Part shown: positions 8,418 through 15,150 of the stretch, in pieces | Layout: each line of letters begins with the position of its first letter | Position numbering within the stretch: the stretch's first letter is position 1 | Assembly: GCF_020171315.1 (NCBI RefSeq) | Contig: NZ_JAIUZP010000011.1 | Location: 1 to 64,000, forward strand | Source of the DNA: Pseudooceanicola nanhaiensis | Lineage (GTDB): Bacteria; Pseudomonadota; Alphaproteobacteria; Rhodobacterales; Rhodobacteraceae | Length of the DNA stretch: 64,000 nt | Direction of reading: 5' to 3' | The notes under the pieces: generated by a model | Told to the model about the DNA's origin: nothing | The model's database searches: none | The model's input: the letters and a program-made list of their open reading frames with translations, nothing else | Program-made: the position numbers and the translations under genes

Positions 8418-9115
8418 CCGAAGACGAGACCCCCGATCTCGCGGCCGACTACGTACTGGGGCTTGCCTCAGCCGAGGAGCGCGCGCGGGCCGAGGACAGG
8501 ATCGCCCGCGATCCGGTCTTTGCGCAGGAGGTCGAGAGCTGGCAGGCGCGTCTTTCGCAGCTGAACACCGAATTCGACGCCGTGACGCCCCCCGCCGCTG
8601 TGCTGGACCGGGCCGAGCGCAGCCTGTTCGGAACACCCCAACGGCGGCGCATTGGCGTGCTGGGCTGGCTGCGCAGGGCCGGCGCAGGTCGCGGTACGAC
8701 CGAGACCACCGTCCGGGGCGTGCCGCGCCCGCGGTTTGCGATCTTGCTGGGGCTGGCCGCAGTAACGACCGTGGCGCTCATGGCGTTCTGGGATATGCCT
8801 CTCTACCGCTCCGGCCCGCCGCTGGCAGACCTGAGCGCGCCGGATCTGCAAATCACCATCCACGGCGACACCCAGCGGCTGATATTCCGCCGCGTTTCAG
8901 CGGCCCCCGACCCCGAGGGGCAATCATACGAGCTGTGGCTGATCCGCGATGGGCAGGTCGCGTCCCTCGGGCTGCTCGCCCCGGAGACGACCGAGGTCCG
9001 CGCAGAGGTGCGCGCGGGCGATGTCCTGGCGGTCAGTCTGGAGCCCTCGGGGGGCTCGCCCCTCGCCGGCCCCAGCGGGCCGGTGCTGGCAACGGCGCAG
9101 ATCCCCAGCCTTTAG
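8414..9115 (+). CDS. RskA-type anti-sigma factor (pair 2)
   Basis: A 233-residue single-span membrane protein. The N-terminal part (DLAADYVLGLASAEERARAE) matches the anti-sigma domain that precedes RskA; the membrane span is FAILLGLAAVTTVALMAFW, about residues 105 to 123; the C-terminal RskA domain has QSYELWLIRDGQVASLGLL and LAVSLEPSGGSPLAGPSGP. It overlaps the sigma gene by ATGA, the usual coupling that keeps sigma and anti-sigma in step. Like the pair-1 protein it lacks a zinc-binding anti-sigma motif. Confidence 0.9.
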   Translation: MTEDETPDLAADYVLGLASAEERARAEDRIARDPVFAQEVESWQARLSQLNTEFDAVTPPAAVLDRAERSLFGTPQRRRIGVLGWLRRAGAGRGTTETTVRGVPRPRFAILLGLAAVTTVALMAFWDMPLYRSGPPLADLSAPDLQITIHGDTQRLIFRRVSAAPDPEGQSYELWLIRDGQVASLGLLAPETTEVRAEVRAGDVLAVSLEPSGGSPLAGPSGPVLATAQIPSL

Positions 9116-9129
9116 CGCCAAGATTTTTC

Positions 9130-9137
9130 TGTATCCA
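9130..9137 (+). promoter_or_regulatory. Candidate ECF promoter element TGTATCCA upstream of FAS1 gene
   Basis: It lies 75 bases before the FAS1 start and matches TGCATCCA, which lies 77 bases before the DUF4394 start. This suggests that the FAS1 gene has its own sigma-dependent promoter in the 97-base gap after the anti-sigma gene. Confidence 0.35.
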
Positions 9138-9212
9138 TGTGCAACGCGGGCGAGCGCGCCTTCGTATCCCCTGTAGCCCCGGACGAAACCGGCGCTTTCA
9201 GGAGGAAACATT

Positions 9213-9776
9213 ATGACCAACATCAAGTTCACCCCCGCCCTGGCACTCGGCCTCGTCGCGGCCCTTGGCACAGCGGCCCCGGCCCTTGCCGCAAACCCGA
9301 TGGTCGGCGGCGCCGCGATGTACGAGACCAAGAACATCGTCGAGAACGCCGTCAACTCGGCCGATCACACGACGCTGGTTGCCGCGGTCAAGGCGGCCGG
9401 CCTGGTCGAGACCCTTCAGGGCCCCGGGCCGTTCACGGTCTTCGCGCCCACCAACGCGGCCTTCGAGATGCTTCCGGCCGGTACGGTCGAAACACTGCTG
9501 AAGCCGGAAAACAAGGCAATGCTGACCAAGGTTCTGACGGCGCATGTGGTGGCCGGCGACTGGACCGCGGCGAAGATCGCACAGAAGGCCCGGGCGAGTT
9601 CGGACGGACTGGCAAACTTCACGACAGTTTCGGGCGACGCCCTTTCGGCGAAAGTGCGCAACGGGATGCTTTACGTCTATGACGAAAGCGGTACGGTTGG
9701 CCGCGTGACGATCGCTGATGTCGATCAGTCGAATGGCGTGATCCACGTGGTCGACCACGTCCTGGTGCCCAAGTAA
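9213..9776 (+). CDS. Secreted fasciclin (FAS1) domain protein
   Basis: A 187-residue exported protein. A signal peptide (residues 1 to about 26, ending PALA) is followed by one complete FAS1 domain with the H1 motif GPFTVFAPTNAAFEMLP and the H2 motif NGVIHVVDHVLVP at the end. FAS1 proteins act in adhesion or at the cell surface. It follows an ECF sigma/anti-sigma pair; in Mycobacterium, SigK and RskA control the FAS1 proteins MPT70 and MPT83, so this is probably a sigma target. The ATG has AGGAGG upstream. This is not a normal phage structural protein. Confidence 0.93.
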   Translation: MTNIKFTPALALGLVAALGTAAPALAANPMVGGAAMYETKNIVENAVNSADHTTLVAAVKAAGLVETLQGPGPFTVFAPTNAAFEMLPAGTVETLLKPENKAMLTKVLTAHVVAGDWTAAKIAQKARASSDGLANFTTVSGDALSAKVRNGMLYVYDESGTVGRVTIADVDQSNGVIHVVDHVLVPK

Positions 9777-10059
9777 GCGTTCTATCGATTGATGTGCCCG
9801 CGACGCCAAGCGTGTCGCGGGGGCAGTCCTTCACTCCCGATCCAGGCCGCTCTCCTGCTCAAGATGCCGTTTCCGGAGAAGCTAACCTTCGCCCCATGCC
9901 CGTTGCGGGTTCTCACAGCGGGCCTTTGGTTGCAACGGCATATGGCACGATGTTCTGGATGACCGCTTCGGGGAAGCTGCAATGCGGCGAGGTCCAACCT
10001 AGCGAGTGTCCGGAGAGGGCCGTTCGTGACACGACCTAGCCCCTCGCCAACAACACCGA
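9777..10059. other. Gene-free border between FAS1 gene and phage early genes
   Basis: This 283-base stretch separates convergent genes. A GC-rich hairpin just after the FAS1 stop (CCCGCGACGC, seven-base loop, then GTGTCGCGGGGG, around 9798 to 9822) may end transcription. Near its right end it carries the inverted CTAGCCCCT and the right copy of the 12-base repeat. No gene was seen. Confidence 0.45.
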
Positions 10060-10064
10060 TCAAC
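10053..10064. repeat. 12-base direct repeat, right copy (ACACCGATCAAC)
   Basis: Partner of 5027 to 5038. It overlaps the stop codon of the last phage gene before the block, so an insertion here would have left that gene complete. Confidence 0.35.
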
Positions 10065-10872
10065 CAGAAACGCGAGCAACCCCTTGCCCTCGCATCCGCT
10101 CCAGCGCCTCTTGGAGTGCTCTGCGGCAGCGCTCAACACTCCCCTGATCCACCGCCCAGCCATGCGCCCGCAGCACCTCGCTGATCGTCATGCCCCCGAT
10201 GCAGACCTGGTCCACCAGCGCCTGGTCGAAGATCGCCTTGCGCTTCTTTGCCCCACCTGGCCGGATGCGGCGCACCGCCTTCGCCAGCCCGCCGCCGATC
10301 CGACGCTCGAAAACACGCAGCCGCTGGAAGTCCCGCAGCATCGCCACCTCGCGATCACCTCCCCCACTGCCCGACACGTTCAGCGTCTCCAGCGAGGAGC
10401 ACTTCACGCCCGAGGAGGCGCAGCGCTCCACCAGCGCGGCGTAATCGCGGCCCACCTCGATCTGACCCACCGTGAACGGCGGCTGAAAGACCGGCACCGG
10501 CTGCCCGGCCTTCTCTGCCTTTGCCACCAGCGCGCGGTGCCGGTTCTGGGCCTGCCGGGTCATGACGTCGAAGGCATCAGCCACCCGGGCAGCCCTGAAC
10601 ATGACCCTGCTCTCGGGGTCGACCCAGCCATCGCGCCGCACCCGAGGCCCGGCGGGCGTCATCTCGGTGTGGCGAGGCATGAAGGCCACCATGGGCCCGC
10701 GCGCCGGGGCCACCGGCATGGCCGGGCAGACGCCTTCGGGCGGTGCCGCGGCTGCCAGTACGGCGGCGATCGAGGCCGCCGTTGCCTCGTTAGCCGCAAG
10801 CGGGAGCCGGCCCACTTGCGCCGTCCCGAGGCGGGAGACGTAGATCACCTGGTCCTTGCGGAGCGCGCTCAT
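10060..10872 (-). CDS. Phage protein, last of the early operon, unknown (possible late-gene regulator)
   Basis: A 270-residue protein without a family I can name. The C-terminal 70 residues are basic and end in a helix-turn-helix-like stretch (MTISEVLRAHGWAVDQGSVE). The middle has a conserved-looking block (VGRDYAALVERCASSGVKCSS). It is the last gene of the leftward early operon, and in related layouts the packaging genes would follow directly; such a position fits a late-gene activator or antiterminator, but that is inference. The start overlaps the preceding gene by ATGA. Confidence 0.7.
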   Translation of the reverse strand: MSALRKDQVIYVSRLGTAQVGRLPLAANEATAASIAAVLAAAAPPEGVCPAMPVAPARGPMVAFMPRHTEMTPAGPRVRRDGWVDPESRVMFRAARVADAFDVMTRQAQNRHRALVAKAEKAGQPVPVFQPPFTVGQIEVGRDYAALVERCASSGVKCSSLETLNVSGSGGGDREVAMLRDFQRLRVFERRIGGGLAKAVRRIRPGGAKKRKAIFDQALVDQVCIGGMTISEVLRAHGWAVDQGSVERCRRALQEALERMRGQGVARVSG

Positions 10873-11480
10873 GCCGCGTCCCCCGCTTCGGCCTGCCGCT
10901 TGTCGATACCCGCCTGCACCATGGCCCGCGCCCGTGCTTCGAGGCCGCGGTACCAGCGCAGCTCCTCACGGGCATGGGCGCCAGGCTCGAAGCCCCGGTG
11001 CAGCTTGTCCTCGGTCACCTCGACCATCCGGGCCAGAGTCTCGCTCCGCTCGGTGATCATGCGCAGTTCGCGCTCGTCGCGCGGAGGGCGCAGCCGCTTC
11101 TCCCACCACAGGAAGGTCGCAACCAGGTTGCCGTTTTGCAGCGCCGCGAGACCGGCGCGCGAGGCGAACCAGCTCGCGGCCCGGGGCAGTTCCTCAAGGC
11201 GGCGCGGCTCGTAGCTGTGCGCCACGCCGATCAGCGAGACGGGCTTCGGCCAGAAGCAGCGGGCCGAGCCCTCGCCATTGCGCAGCAGCCATTCCAGCAG
11301 CGCTGCCAGGGCCGCGTCACCGAGATAGGCCAGGTCATCGCAGATCCGGTCAAGAGCGCGCTTCTGCTCGGCCTCGGGCGTGCCCTTCTTGAACCGCATG
11401 CCGGCTTCGGTCGCGGGCTCGATCAGCATGCGCCGGACCCGGCCGCGGGCGGTTTCGGTGGTGGTCTGCTCGTCGGTCAT
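10869..11480 (-). CDS. Phage early protein, unknown
   Basis: A 203-residue, largely helical protein rich in arginine, glutamate and alanine. The blocks LAYLGDAALAALLEWLLRNG and SWFASRAGLAALQNGNLV are the best ordered parts. It resembles no enzyme I know. It lies between the replication-like gene and the 270-residue protein with a four-base overlap downstream, so it belongs to the early leftward operon. It could be a replication accessory protein; nothing in the sequence proves this. Confidence 0.65.
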   Translation of the reverse strand: MTDEQTTTETARGRVRRMLIEPATEAGMRFKKGTPEAEQKRALDRICDDLAYLGDAALAALLEWLLRNGEGSARCFWPKPVSLIGVAHSYEPRRLEELPRAASWFASRAGLAALQNGNLVATFLWWEKRLRPPRDERELRMITERSETLARMVEVTEDKLHRGFEPGAHAREELRWYRGLEARARAMVQAGIDKRQAEAGDAA

Positions 11481-11493
11481 GGCTTGCCCCTTC

Positions 11494-12261
11494 TCAGCTC
11501 AGCCCGGCTGCCGCACGCTCGTCCGGCGTGAGCAGGTCCGCTGCGATGATGTGATCCCGAACCCATGGCTGCTCGTCGGCGATGGCCTGCATGCGGCCTT
11601 CTCGGAAAGCGGCGACGGCGCGCGCCGCCGCGGCGATGACCATGGGGTTGTCGGAGGGCGCCCGCGCGCGCGCCCGCGCTTCATGGTTCATCCATGGTTT
11701 ATCCTTATTATAGGGACCGGCAGTTTTGCCCCCCTTTCGGCGCAAATTTGCCCCCCTTTCTCCGGCCTCAGGGTTGCATGGATGCCCCCCTTTCGGGCCG
11801 CTAAAGGCTAGCATGTCTGCACCCCTTTCCGGGCCATAGACCGGAAGCTGGCGCCCACGCCACACGCGCACCAGCCGGGTGCTCACCAGGAACCCGAAGC
11901 TGCTGCTGGAGCCCCGATGCTCGCCCGGAACGTGGACAATCCACTCCCCCTCGACCAAGTCTCTCACCGCCCGCCTGACCGTGTCGTCCGACTTGTCAAA
12001 CTGTGCGCCGAGCTGCCGGAACGAGGGCGTGCAGCGAAGGGTCTTGCGCTGGGTGTAGTCGAATGCGAGCGCGTGCAGCAGGACCATCGGGAAGAGCTTC
12101 AGCGTCACGTCGGAGCGGACCATCTCCAGCATCTCGAACCGCGCCCGCTCCCATTCCGTGACCCCGAGCATGCGCCTGCCCGGGCCGACGGCCGCCTCCA
12201 GCTCAGGCTTGCGGGGATCAAATTCCCCCACGTCGGCCCGCTCATTTGCCTCTCTCATCAT
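11494..12261 (-). CDS. Phage winged-helix protein, possible replication initiator
   Basis: A 255-residue protein. Residues 60 to 115 form a winged-helix unit (TLRCTPSFRQLGAQFDKSDD, then TVRRAVRDLVEGEWIVHVPG) of the kind found in phage and plasmid replication initiators and GntR-like DNA-binding domains. The central part is low-complexity and basic (GGHPCNPEAGERGANLRRKG). The C-terminal part is helical (NPMVIAAAARAVAAFREGRM). Its place in the middle of the early operon fits DNA replication. The initiator role is inferred from fold and position. Confidence 0.65.
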   Translation of the reverse strand: MMREANERADVGEFDPRKPELEAAVGPGRRMLGVTEWERARFEMLEMVRSDVTLKLFPMVLLHALAFDYTQRKTLRCTPSFRQLGAQFDKSDDTVRRAVRDLVEGEWIVHVPGEHRGSSSSFGFLVSTRLVRVWRGRQLPVYGPERGADMLAFSGPKGGHPCNPEAGERGANLRRKGGKTAGPYNKDKPWMNHEARARARAPSDNPMVIAAAARAVAAFREGRMQAIADEQPWVRDHIIAADLLTPDERAAAGLS

Positions 12262-12500
12262 CCAACCTCGCTCAGGAACGCCTCGACCGCCGGGCCGAGG
12301 CCCACGAGGTCATGACGGAGTTCATCATCGACCGCCCCAGAGGCGATCGGCGGCCCTGCCGGGCCCGGCATGTCGGCCGACAGGTCGCTGACCCGCAGCG
12401 CCCACCTCCGGGCACCGCACTCCGTAGCGACCAGCTCCAGCCACAGGTGTCCGAAGGGCAGCACGAGGCGGCGCGCAATCGTCAGCGGCGCGGCCGTCAT
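12258..12500 (-). CDS. Small phage early protein, unknown
   Basis: An 80-residue acidic protein with a beta-type N-terminal half (LPFGHLWLELVATECGARRW) and a short acidic tail. It overlaps the genes on both sides by ATGA. No domain was recognised. The conserved overlaps and the antiparallel-strand pattern support a real gene. Confidence 0.6.
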   Translation of the reverse strand: MTAAPLTIARRLVLPFGHLWLELVATECGARRWALRVSDLSADMPGPAGPPIASGAVDDELRHDLVGLGPAVEAFLSEVG

Positions 12501-12649
12501 GCTGCCCTCCGGGTCGGCGCCCGTGAGTGATGACCGGCTACCTCGGCGGGCGCCCCGCCGGTCAGAAGGGCCGGGAGGCCACGTGCACTGCCCCTCTCCG
12601 GGGGCTTGGTGCGGCGGGGCCCGCCTAGGGTCATGCGTTGCCAGGTCAC
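12497..12649 (-). CDS. Very small phage early protein, 50 aa, GTG start
   Basis: A 50-codon frame that fits exactly between its neighbours. A GTG start overlaps the stop of the upstream gene (GTGA) and its own stop overlaps the ATG of the downstream gene (ATGA). The product is arginine- and proline-rich (starts MTWQRMTLGG, ends APTRRAA). There is no separate ribosome site, so it would depend on translational coupling. The double overlap is the only strong support. Confidence 0.45.
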   Translation of the reverse strand: MTWQRMTLGGPRRTKPPERGSARGLPALLTGGAPAEVAGHHSRAPTRRAA

Positions 12650-12849
12650 GGTGGGCCCTCCCACGGCGCAGTGGGCAGCGTGACCGGGCTGCGACTGAAT
12701 TCCCCGCTCACGATCGCGCGGACGGGCACATGGACGATGGTCCTGTCGCCGTGCACGTCGCGAGCCAAGGGTACGGACGCATCCGGATCGCGCGCGGTGA
12801 GCTGGCGCATCTTCGGAGGGCGTCCGAGGAGATCATCGCGCGCGCTCAT
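12646..12849 (-). CDS. Small phage early protein, unknown
   Basis: A 67-residue protein (starts MSARDDLLGRPPKMRQL) with a beta-like centre (DRTIVHVPVRAIVSG). It is coupled by ATGA to the gene before it and by GTGA to the 50-codon gene after it. No family was recognised. Confidence 0.55.
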   Translation of the reverse strand: MSARDDLLGRPPKMRQLTARDPDASVPLARDVHGDRTIVHVPVRAIVSGEFSRSPVTLPTAPWEGPP

Positions 12850-13295
12850 CCGCCCTGCCCCCGCAAGGGTACCGGCCCGGTTGAACGCGCCTCGCAGAGC
12901 GCGGCCATGGCCGCGTGTTTGTCCGCCGCCTCGCGATGTTCGACCGCGGCCTGGGCCCAGTCCTGCGCAGTCTCGGACCGCGCCGCGCGGAGGCTGGCCT
13001 CCAGCGACTCGCCGTGTTCGCGCGAGGTCTCCCCTATGAGTTCGTAGGGACAGGCGTCGCCGGGTGGTTCCGCCACCTGTGCGCGGTAGGCGTCGAAGCA
13101 GGGATTGTGCGTCGCGTCCATCAGCGCCCAGGCCCAGAGCAGCGGCACTTCCGCGTTGCCATTCTCGATCCTGGACAGAGACCCGAGACTAATCGAGTGG
13201 CCAACCGCCGAGGCGATCGTCGCAGCCGCGGCCTCTTTGCCACCTGACTGCGTCACTAGGTTCCTGAACATCTGCGCTGCGACTTTAGGCTGCAT
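12846..13295 (-). CDS. Phage regulator-like protein, first gene of leftward early operon
   Basis: A 149-residue protein. Residues 20 to 60 (AAAATIASAVGHSISLGSLS, then RIENGNAEVPLLWAWALMDA) resemble an HTH of the XRE/CII type, where a recognition helix is followed by RIENG. The C-terminal half is helical (EHGESLEASLRAARSETAQD). Its place as the first gene of the early operon, after the Cro-like gene, matches a CII-type activator. The role is inferred. It overlaps the next gene by ATGA. Confidence 0.6.
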   Translation of the reverse strand: MQPKVAAQMFRNLVTQSGGKEAAAATIASAVGHSISLGSLSRIENGNAEVPLLWAWALMDATHNPCFDAYRAQVAEPPGDACPYELIGETSREHGESLEASLRAARSETAQDWAQAAVEHREAADKHAAMAALCEARSTGPVPLRGQGG

Positions 13296-13409
13296 CAGAA
13301 ACGCCTTTTCCTTGGGGTTCTAGAGGGCACGCCGCAAATTGCCGGCATGGGACATTTAGAGAACGGCCGAGAGAGGCAGACCCGAACGGCGCACCAAGAG
13401 CGAGAGATT

Positions 13410-13631
13410 TCATACGGCGTCTCGCTCTGCCTCTGCGCCAGACGGCGACCTGAGCCCCCGCTGACGCTGAAGGTTCTCGAGAACTTTCGCAGCCGTGTCC
13501 GGCCAAATCCGTCCCCCGTTCCGCAATCTCGGCAGGAGCCGACCGTTGCCCGCCAAGAGGATCCCGACACGATGGTCGGAAAGACCGGTGTCGGCTGCAA
13601 ACTTCTCGATTTCTGGCAACAACGTGTTCAT
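13410..13631 (-). CDS. Cro-like DNA-binding protein
   Basis: A 73-residue protein divergent from the repressor gene. It has the layout of a small HTH regulator: FAADTGLSDHRVGILLAGNG, then RLLPRLRNGGRIWPDTAAKV. The basic tail is QRQRGLRS. The ATG at 13631 lies 14 bases from the first operator-like repeat. The position and size are those of a lambda Cro or antirepressor-type protein that turns off the repressor promoter. The 114 bases between its stop and the next gene hold no gene. Confidence 0.75.
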   Translation of the reverse strand: MNTLLPEIEKFAADTGLSDHRVGILLAGNGRLLPRLRNGGRIWPDTAAKVLENLQRQRGLRSPSGAEAERDAV

Positions 13632-13644
13632 GGGGCATCAAGAT

Positions 13645-13711
13645 GCACGCTTTAGCGTTCAAGTCAATGCACGCCATAACGTTCACGCAACACACGCTAA
13701 CGCGTGTTAGC
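13645..13711. promoter_or_regulatory. Lysis-lysogeny operator region with repeated sites
   Basis: Between the divergent Cro-like and repressor-like genes lie GCACGCTTTAGCGTTCAAG (13645), GCACGCCATAACGTTCACG (13669, 24 bases later) and the perfect dyad GCTAAC-GCGT-GTTAGC (13696 to 13711), which ends ten bases before the repressor ATG. The shared half-site is roughly ACGCTATAACGT. These are the expected operators of the phage switch. Confidence 0.7.
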
Positions 13712-13720
13712 CTGCGTGAC

Positions 13721-14083
13721 ATGAAAGACGATTGGTTTCATAGGCTTGAAGAGCTGATACTGGCCGACGGTCGCAGCTACCGCCAGATAAGCGAGGCCGC
13801 AAAATGCGGCCCGAATTTCGTTCAGCAACTCCTCAAAGAGCGGAAAGACCCGCGTGCGAGTCAGCTCGCGAGGCTCTTCAATGCGCTAGGCCCAAGTGCC
13901 GCGATATACGTTATCACTGGACTAAGGTTGGGCAGCGATGACTTAGAGTTCCTGGCCACGGTTTCCGCGCTGGATATCGACGCTCGTCGAGACGCGCTCT
14001 CCATTCTGCGTCGGCTCGCAACGCCCTCATTTCCTGAAGAAAGATCTCGCGGCGGGCAGAATCGAGACTTCTCCACAAGCTGA
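13721..14083 (+). CDS. Phage repressor-like HTH protein (CI analogue)
   Basis: A 120-residue protein with an N-terminal HTH (ADGRSYRQISEAAKCGPNFV, then QQLLKERKDPRASQLARLFN, about residues 15 to 55) and a helical C-terminal part (TVSALDIDARRDALSILRRL). It lacks the LexA-like autocleavage domain of long CI proteins, so induction would not work by simple self-cleavage. The ATG at 13721 is used because the frame before it runs through the operators. It is transcribed away from the Cro-like gene. Confidence 0.78.
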   Translation: MKDDWFHRLEELILADGRSYRQISEAAKCGPNFVQQLLKERKDPRASQLARLFNALGPSAAIYVITGLRLGSDDLEFLATVSALDIDARRDALSILRRLATPSFPEERSRGGQNRDFSTS

Positions 14084-14436
14084 ACATCTCAGCAATTTCG
14101 TCGTCCATAGAGCACCCACCGTTCGCGTTCCGTTCACGTTAGGCGGCTCGGGCACGCAGGGTCAAGCCAATGCGCCCCCGCTATTTCGGAGGGCTGCTTC
14201 CTACCAAGAGGATGCGGGAGGCCCGCGTCCCCCGGCATTTGTCGTGACCAGCCTCGCCCGCAATTGAGACTTGGCCCAGAGAGGCTCGCGAGCATCGCCA
14301 CGCCCGTCAGCGCTTCCGCCTTGTAACGATTCGTCATCCACTCGGAAACCGCGGTCGAACGCTATTACGTTCACAACATTGACGCGCACGCCATAGCGTG
14401 CAATGCTTCGCCCCATCCCATGATGGAGGAAACACA
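14084..14436. other. Gene-free stretch before the rightward early operon
   Basis: This is 353 bases. The right end holds a second operator cluster (14358 to 14404). Weak antisense frames are present on the minus strand but lack ribosome sites. CGTTCCGTTCACGTTAG near 14123 also resembles an operator half-site. Confidence 0.5.
14358..14404. promoter_or_regulatory. Second operator cluster upstream of the rightward early operon
   Basis: AACGCTATTACGTTCAC (14358) and GCACGCCATAGCGTGCAAT (14386) match the operators near 13645 to 13687, and the second contains the near-perfect dyad GCACGC-CATA-GCGTGC. The site lies 33 bases before the ATG at 14437, so the same repressor probably controls this operon too. 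Confidence 0.65.
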
Positions 14437-14727
14437 ATGTCCAACGTTCACGTCCTCACGGCCCGCAGTCGCGTCCTGCACGCAGGAAAATACCTCGGAC
14501 AGCCCGCCCTGATCACCGACGCCTGGCTCCAGCTGAAAGAGCAGCAGGGCTATCCCATCACGGTTGATCGCCTCGCGCGGATCGAAACCGGTCAGCCCTC
14601 GGCGGGCCCCACACTGGTCGCGCCGCCTGTGCGCGCCACGTCGATGCTGGCGCGCCTGCACGGATCACAGCCCCTCTTCCACTTCACCCTCCCAGACGAC
14701 GGCGATTGCGGGGGCGACGCGGCATGA
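14437..14727 (+). CDS. Phage early protein, unknown
   Basis: A 96-residue protein (starts MSNVHVLTARSRVLHAG). The stretch LITDAWLQLKEQQGYPITVD, then RLARIETG, is HTH-like but weak. AGGA lies nine bases before the ATG. It is the first gene of a rightward five-gene series that ends with the excisionase-like gene, under operators shared with the switch region. Confidence 0.6.
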   Translation: MSNVHVLTARSRVLHAGKYLGQPALITDAWLQLKEQQGYPITVDRLARIETGQPSAGPTLVAPPVRATSMLARLHGSQPLFHFTLPDDGDCGGDAA

Positions 14728-14849
14728 GTCCCCGCCCCGCCCCTGCCCGCCAGCCGGACATCGCGACGCTGATGACCCGATGGATGATTGCTTCCGCGCT
14801 TATTACCTCCGGCAGCCTCGCCGCGACCCTCGTGGCCCTGTGGTTCTAA
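14724..14849 (+). CDS. Small single-span membrane protein, 41 aa
   Basis: A 41-residue frame (starts MSPRPAPARQPDIATLMTR) that consists of a basic head and one hydrophobic span (MIASALITSGSLAATLVALW). It overlaps the preceding gene by ATGA. Small membrane proteins of this type occur in phage early regions; the function is unknown. Confidence 0.5.
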   Translation: MSPRPAPARQPDIATLMTRWMIASALITSGSLAATLVALWF

Positions 14850-14895
14850 GCCCACGCCCCGCCACCGGGGCTGCGACGGATGACAGGAGACTGAC

Positions 14896-15135
14896 ATGAA
14901 GAACAAGCTCTCTGACCTGAACAACCACCTCTTCGCGCAGATGGAGCGCCTCTCGGTCGACGACATGAGCGCCGAGCAGCTGGAGATCGAGGTGAAGCGC
15001 GCCGACGCCATGGTGTCGATCGCAGACCAGATCACGGGGAACGCCGAACTCCAACTGAAGGCGGCGAAACTCTTCGCCGAGCACGGCAACAACGTGCTGC
15101 CCATGCTCCCGCAGATCGGAGGCAAGGCGGAATGA
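14896..15135 (+). CDS. Small phage early protein, helical, unknown
   Basis: A 79-residue, almost wholly helical protein (MKNKLSDLNNHLFAQMERLS, then EQLEIEVKRADAMVSIADQI). It is preceded by a GGAGACTGAC ribosome site. This kind of short coiled protein is common beside phage HNH genes, but I cannot name a function. Its stop lies inside a tandem 15-base duplication at the junction with the HNH gene. Confidence 0.65.
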   Translation: MKNKLSDLNNHLFAQMERLSVDDMSAEQLEIEVKRADAMVSIADQITGNAELQLKAAKLFAEHGNNVLPMLPQIGGKAE

Positions 15136-15150
15136 GGCAAGGCGGAATGA
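15121..15150 (+). repeat. 15-base tandem duplication at a gene junction
   Basis: GGCAAGGCGGAATGA occurs twice without a gap (15121 to 15135 and 15136 to 15150). Each unit holds a GGCGGA ribosome site and an ATG. The first ATG overlaps the upstream stop; the second begins MKGQRIAYG, the usual N-terminus of such HNH proteins. The duplication adds five codons in frame. Confidence 0.85.

Noticed and set aside
13914-14108. 64-codon minus-strand frame antisense to the repressor 3' end
   Set aside because: It looks helical, but the ribosome site is weak and it overlaps the end of a better-supported gene; it is only a remote possibility.
14134-14337. 67-codon minus-strand frame in the gap before 14437
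   Set aside because: No ribosome site, and the second half looks like random GC-rich translation.
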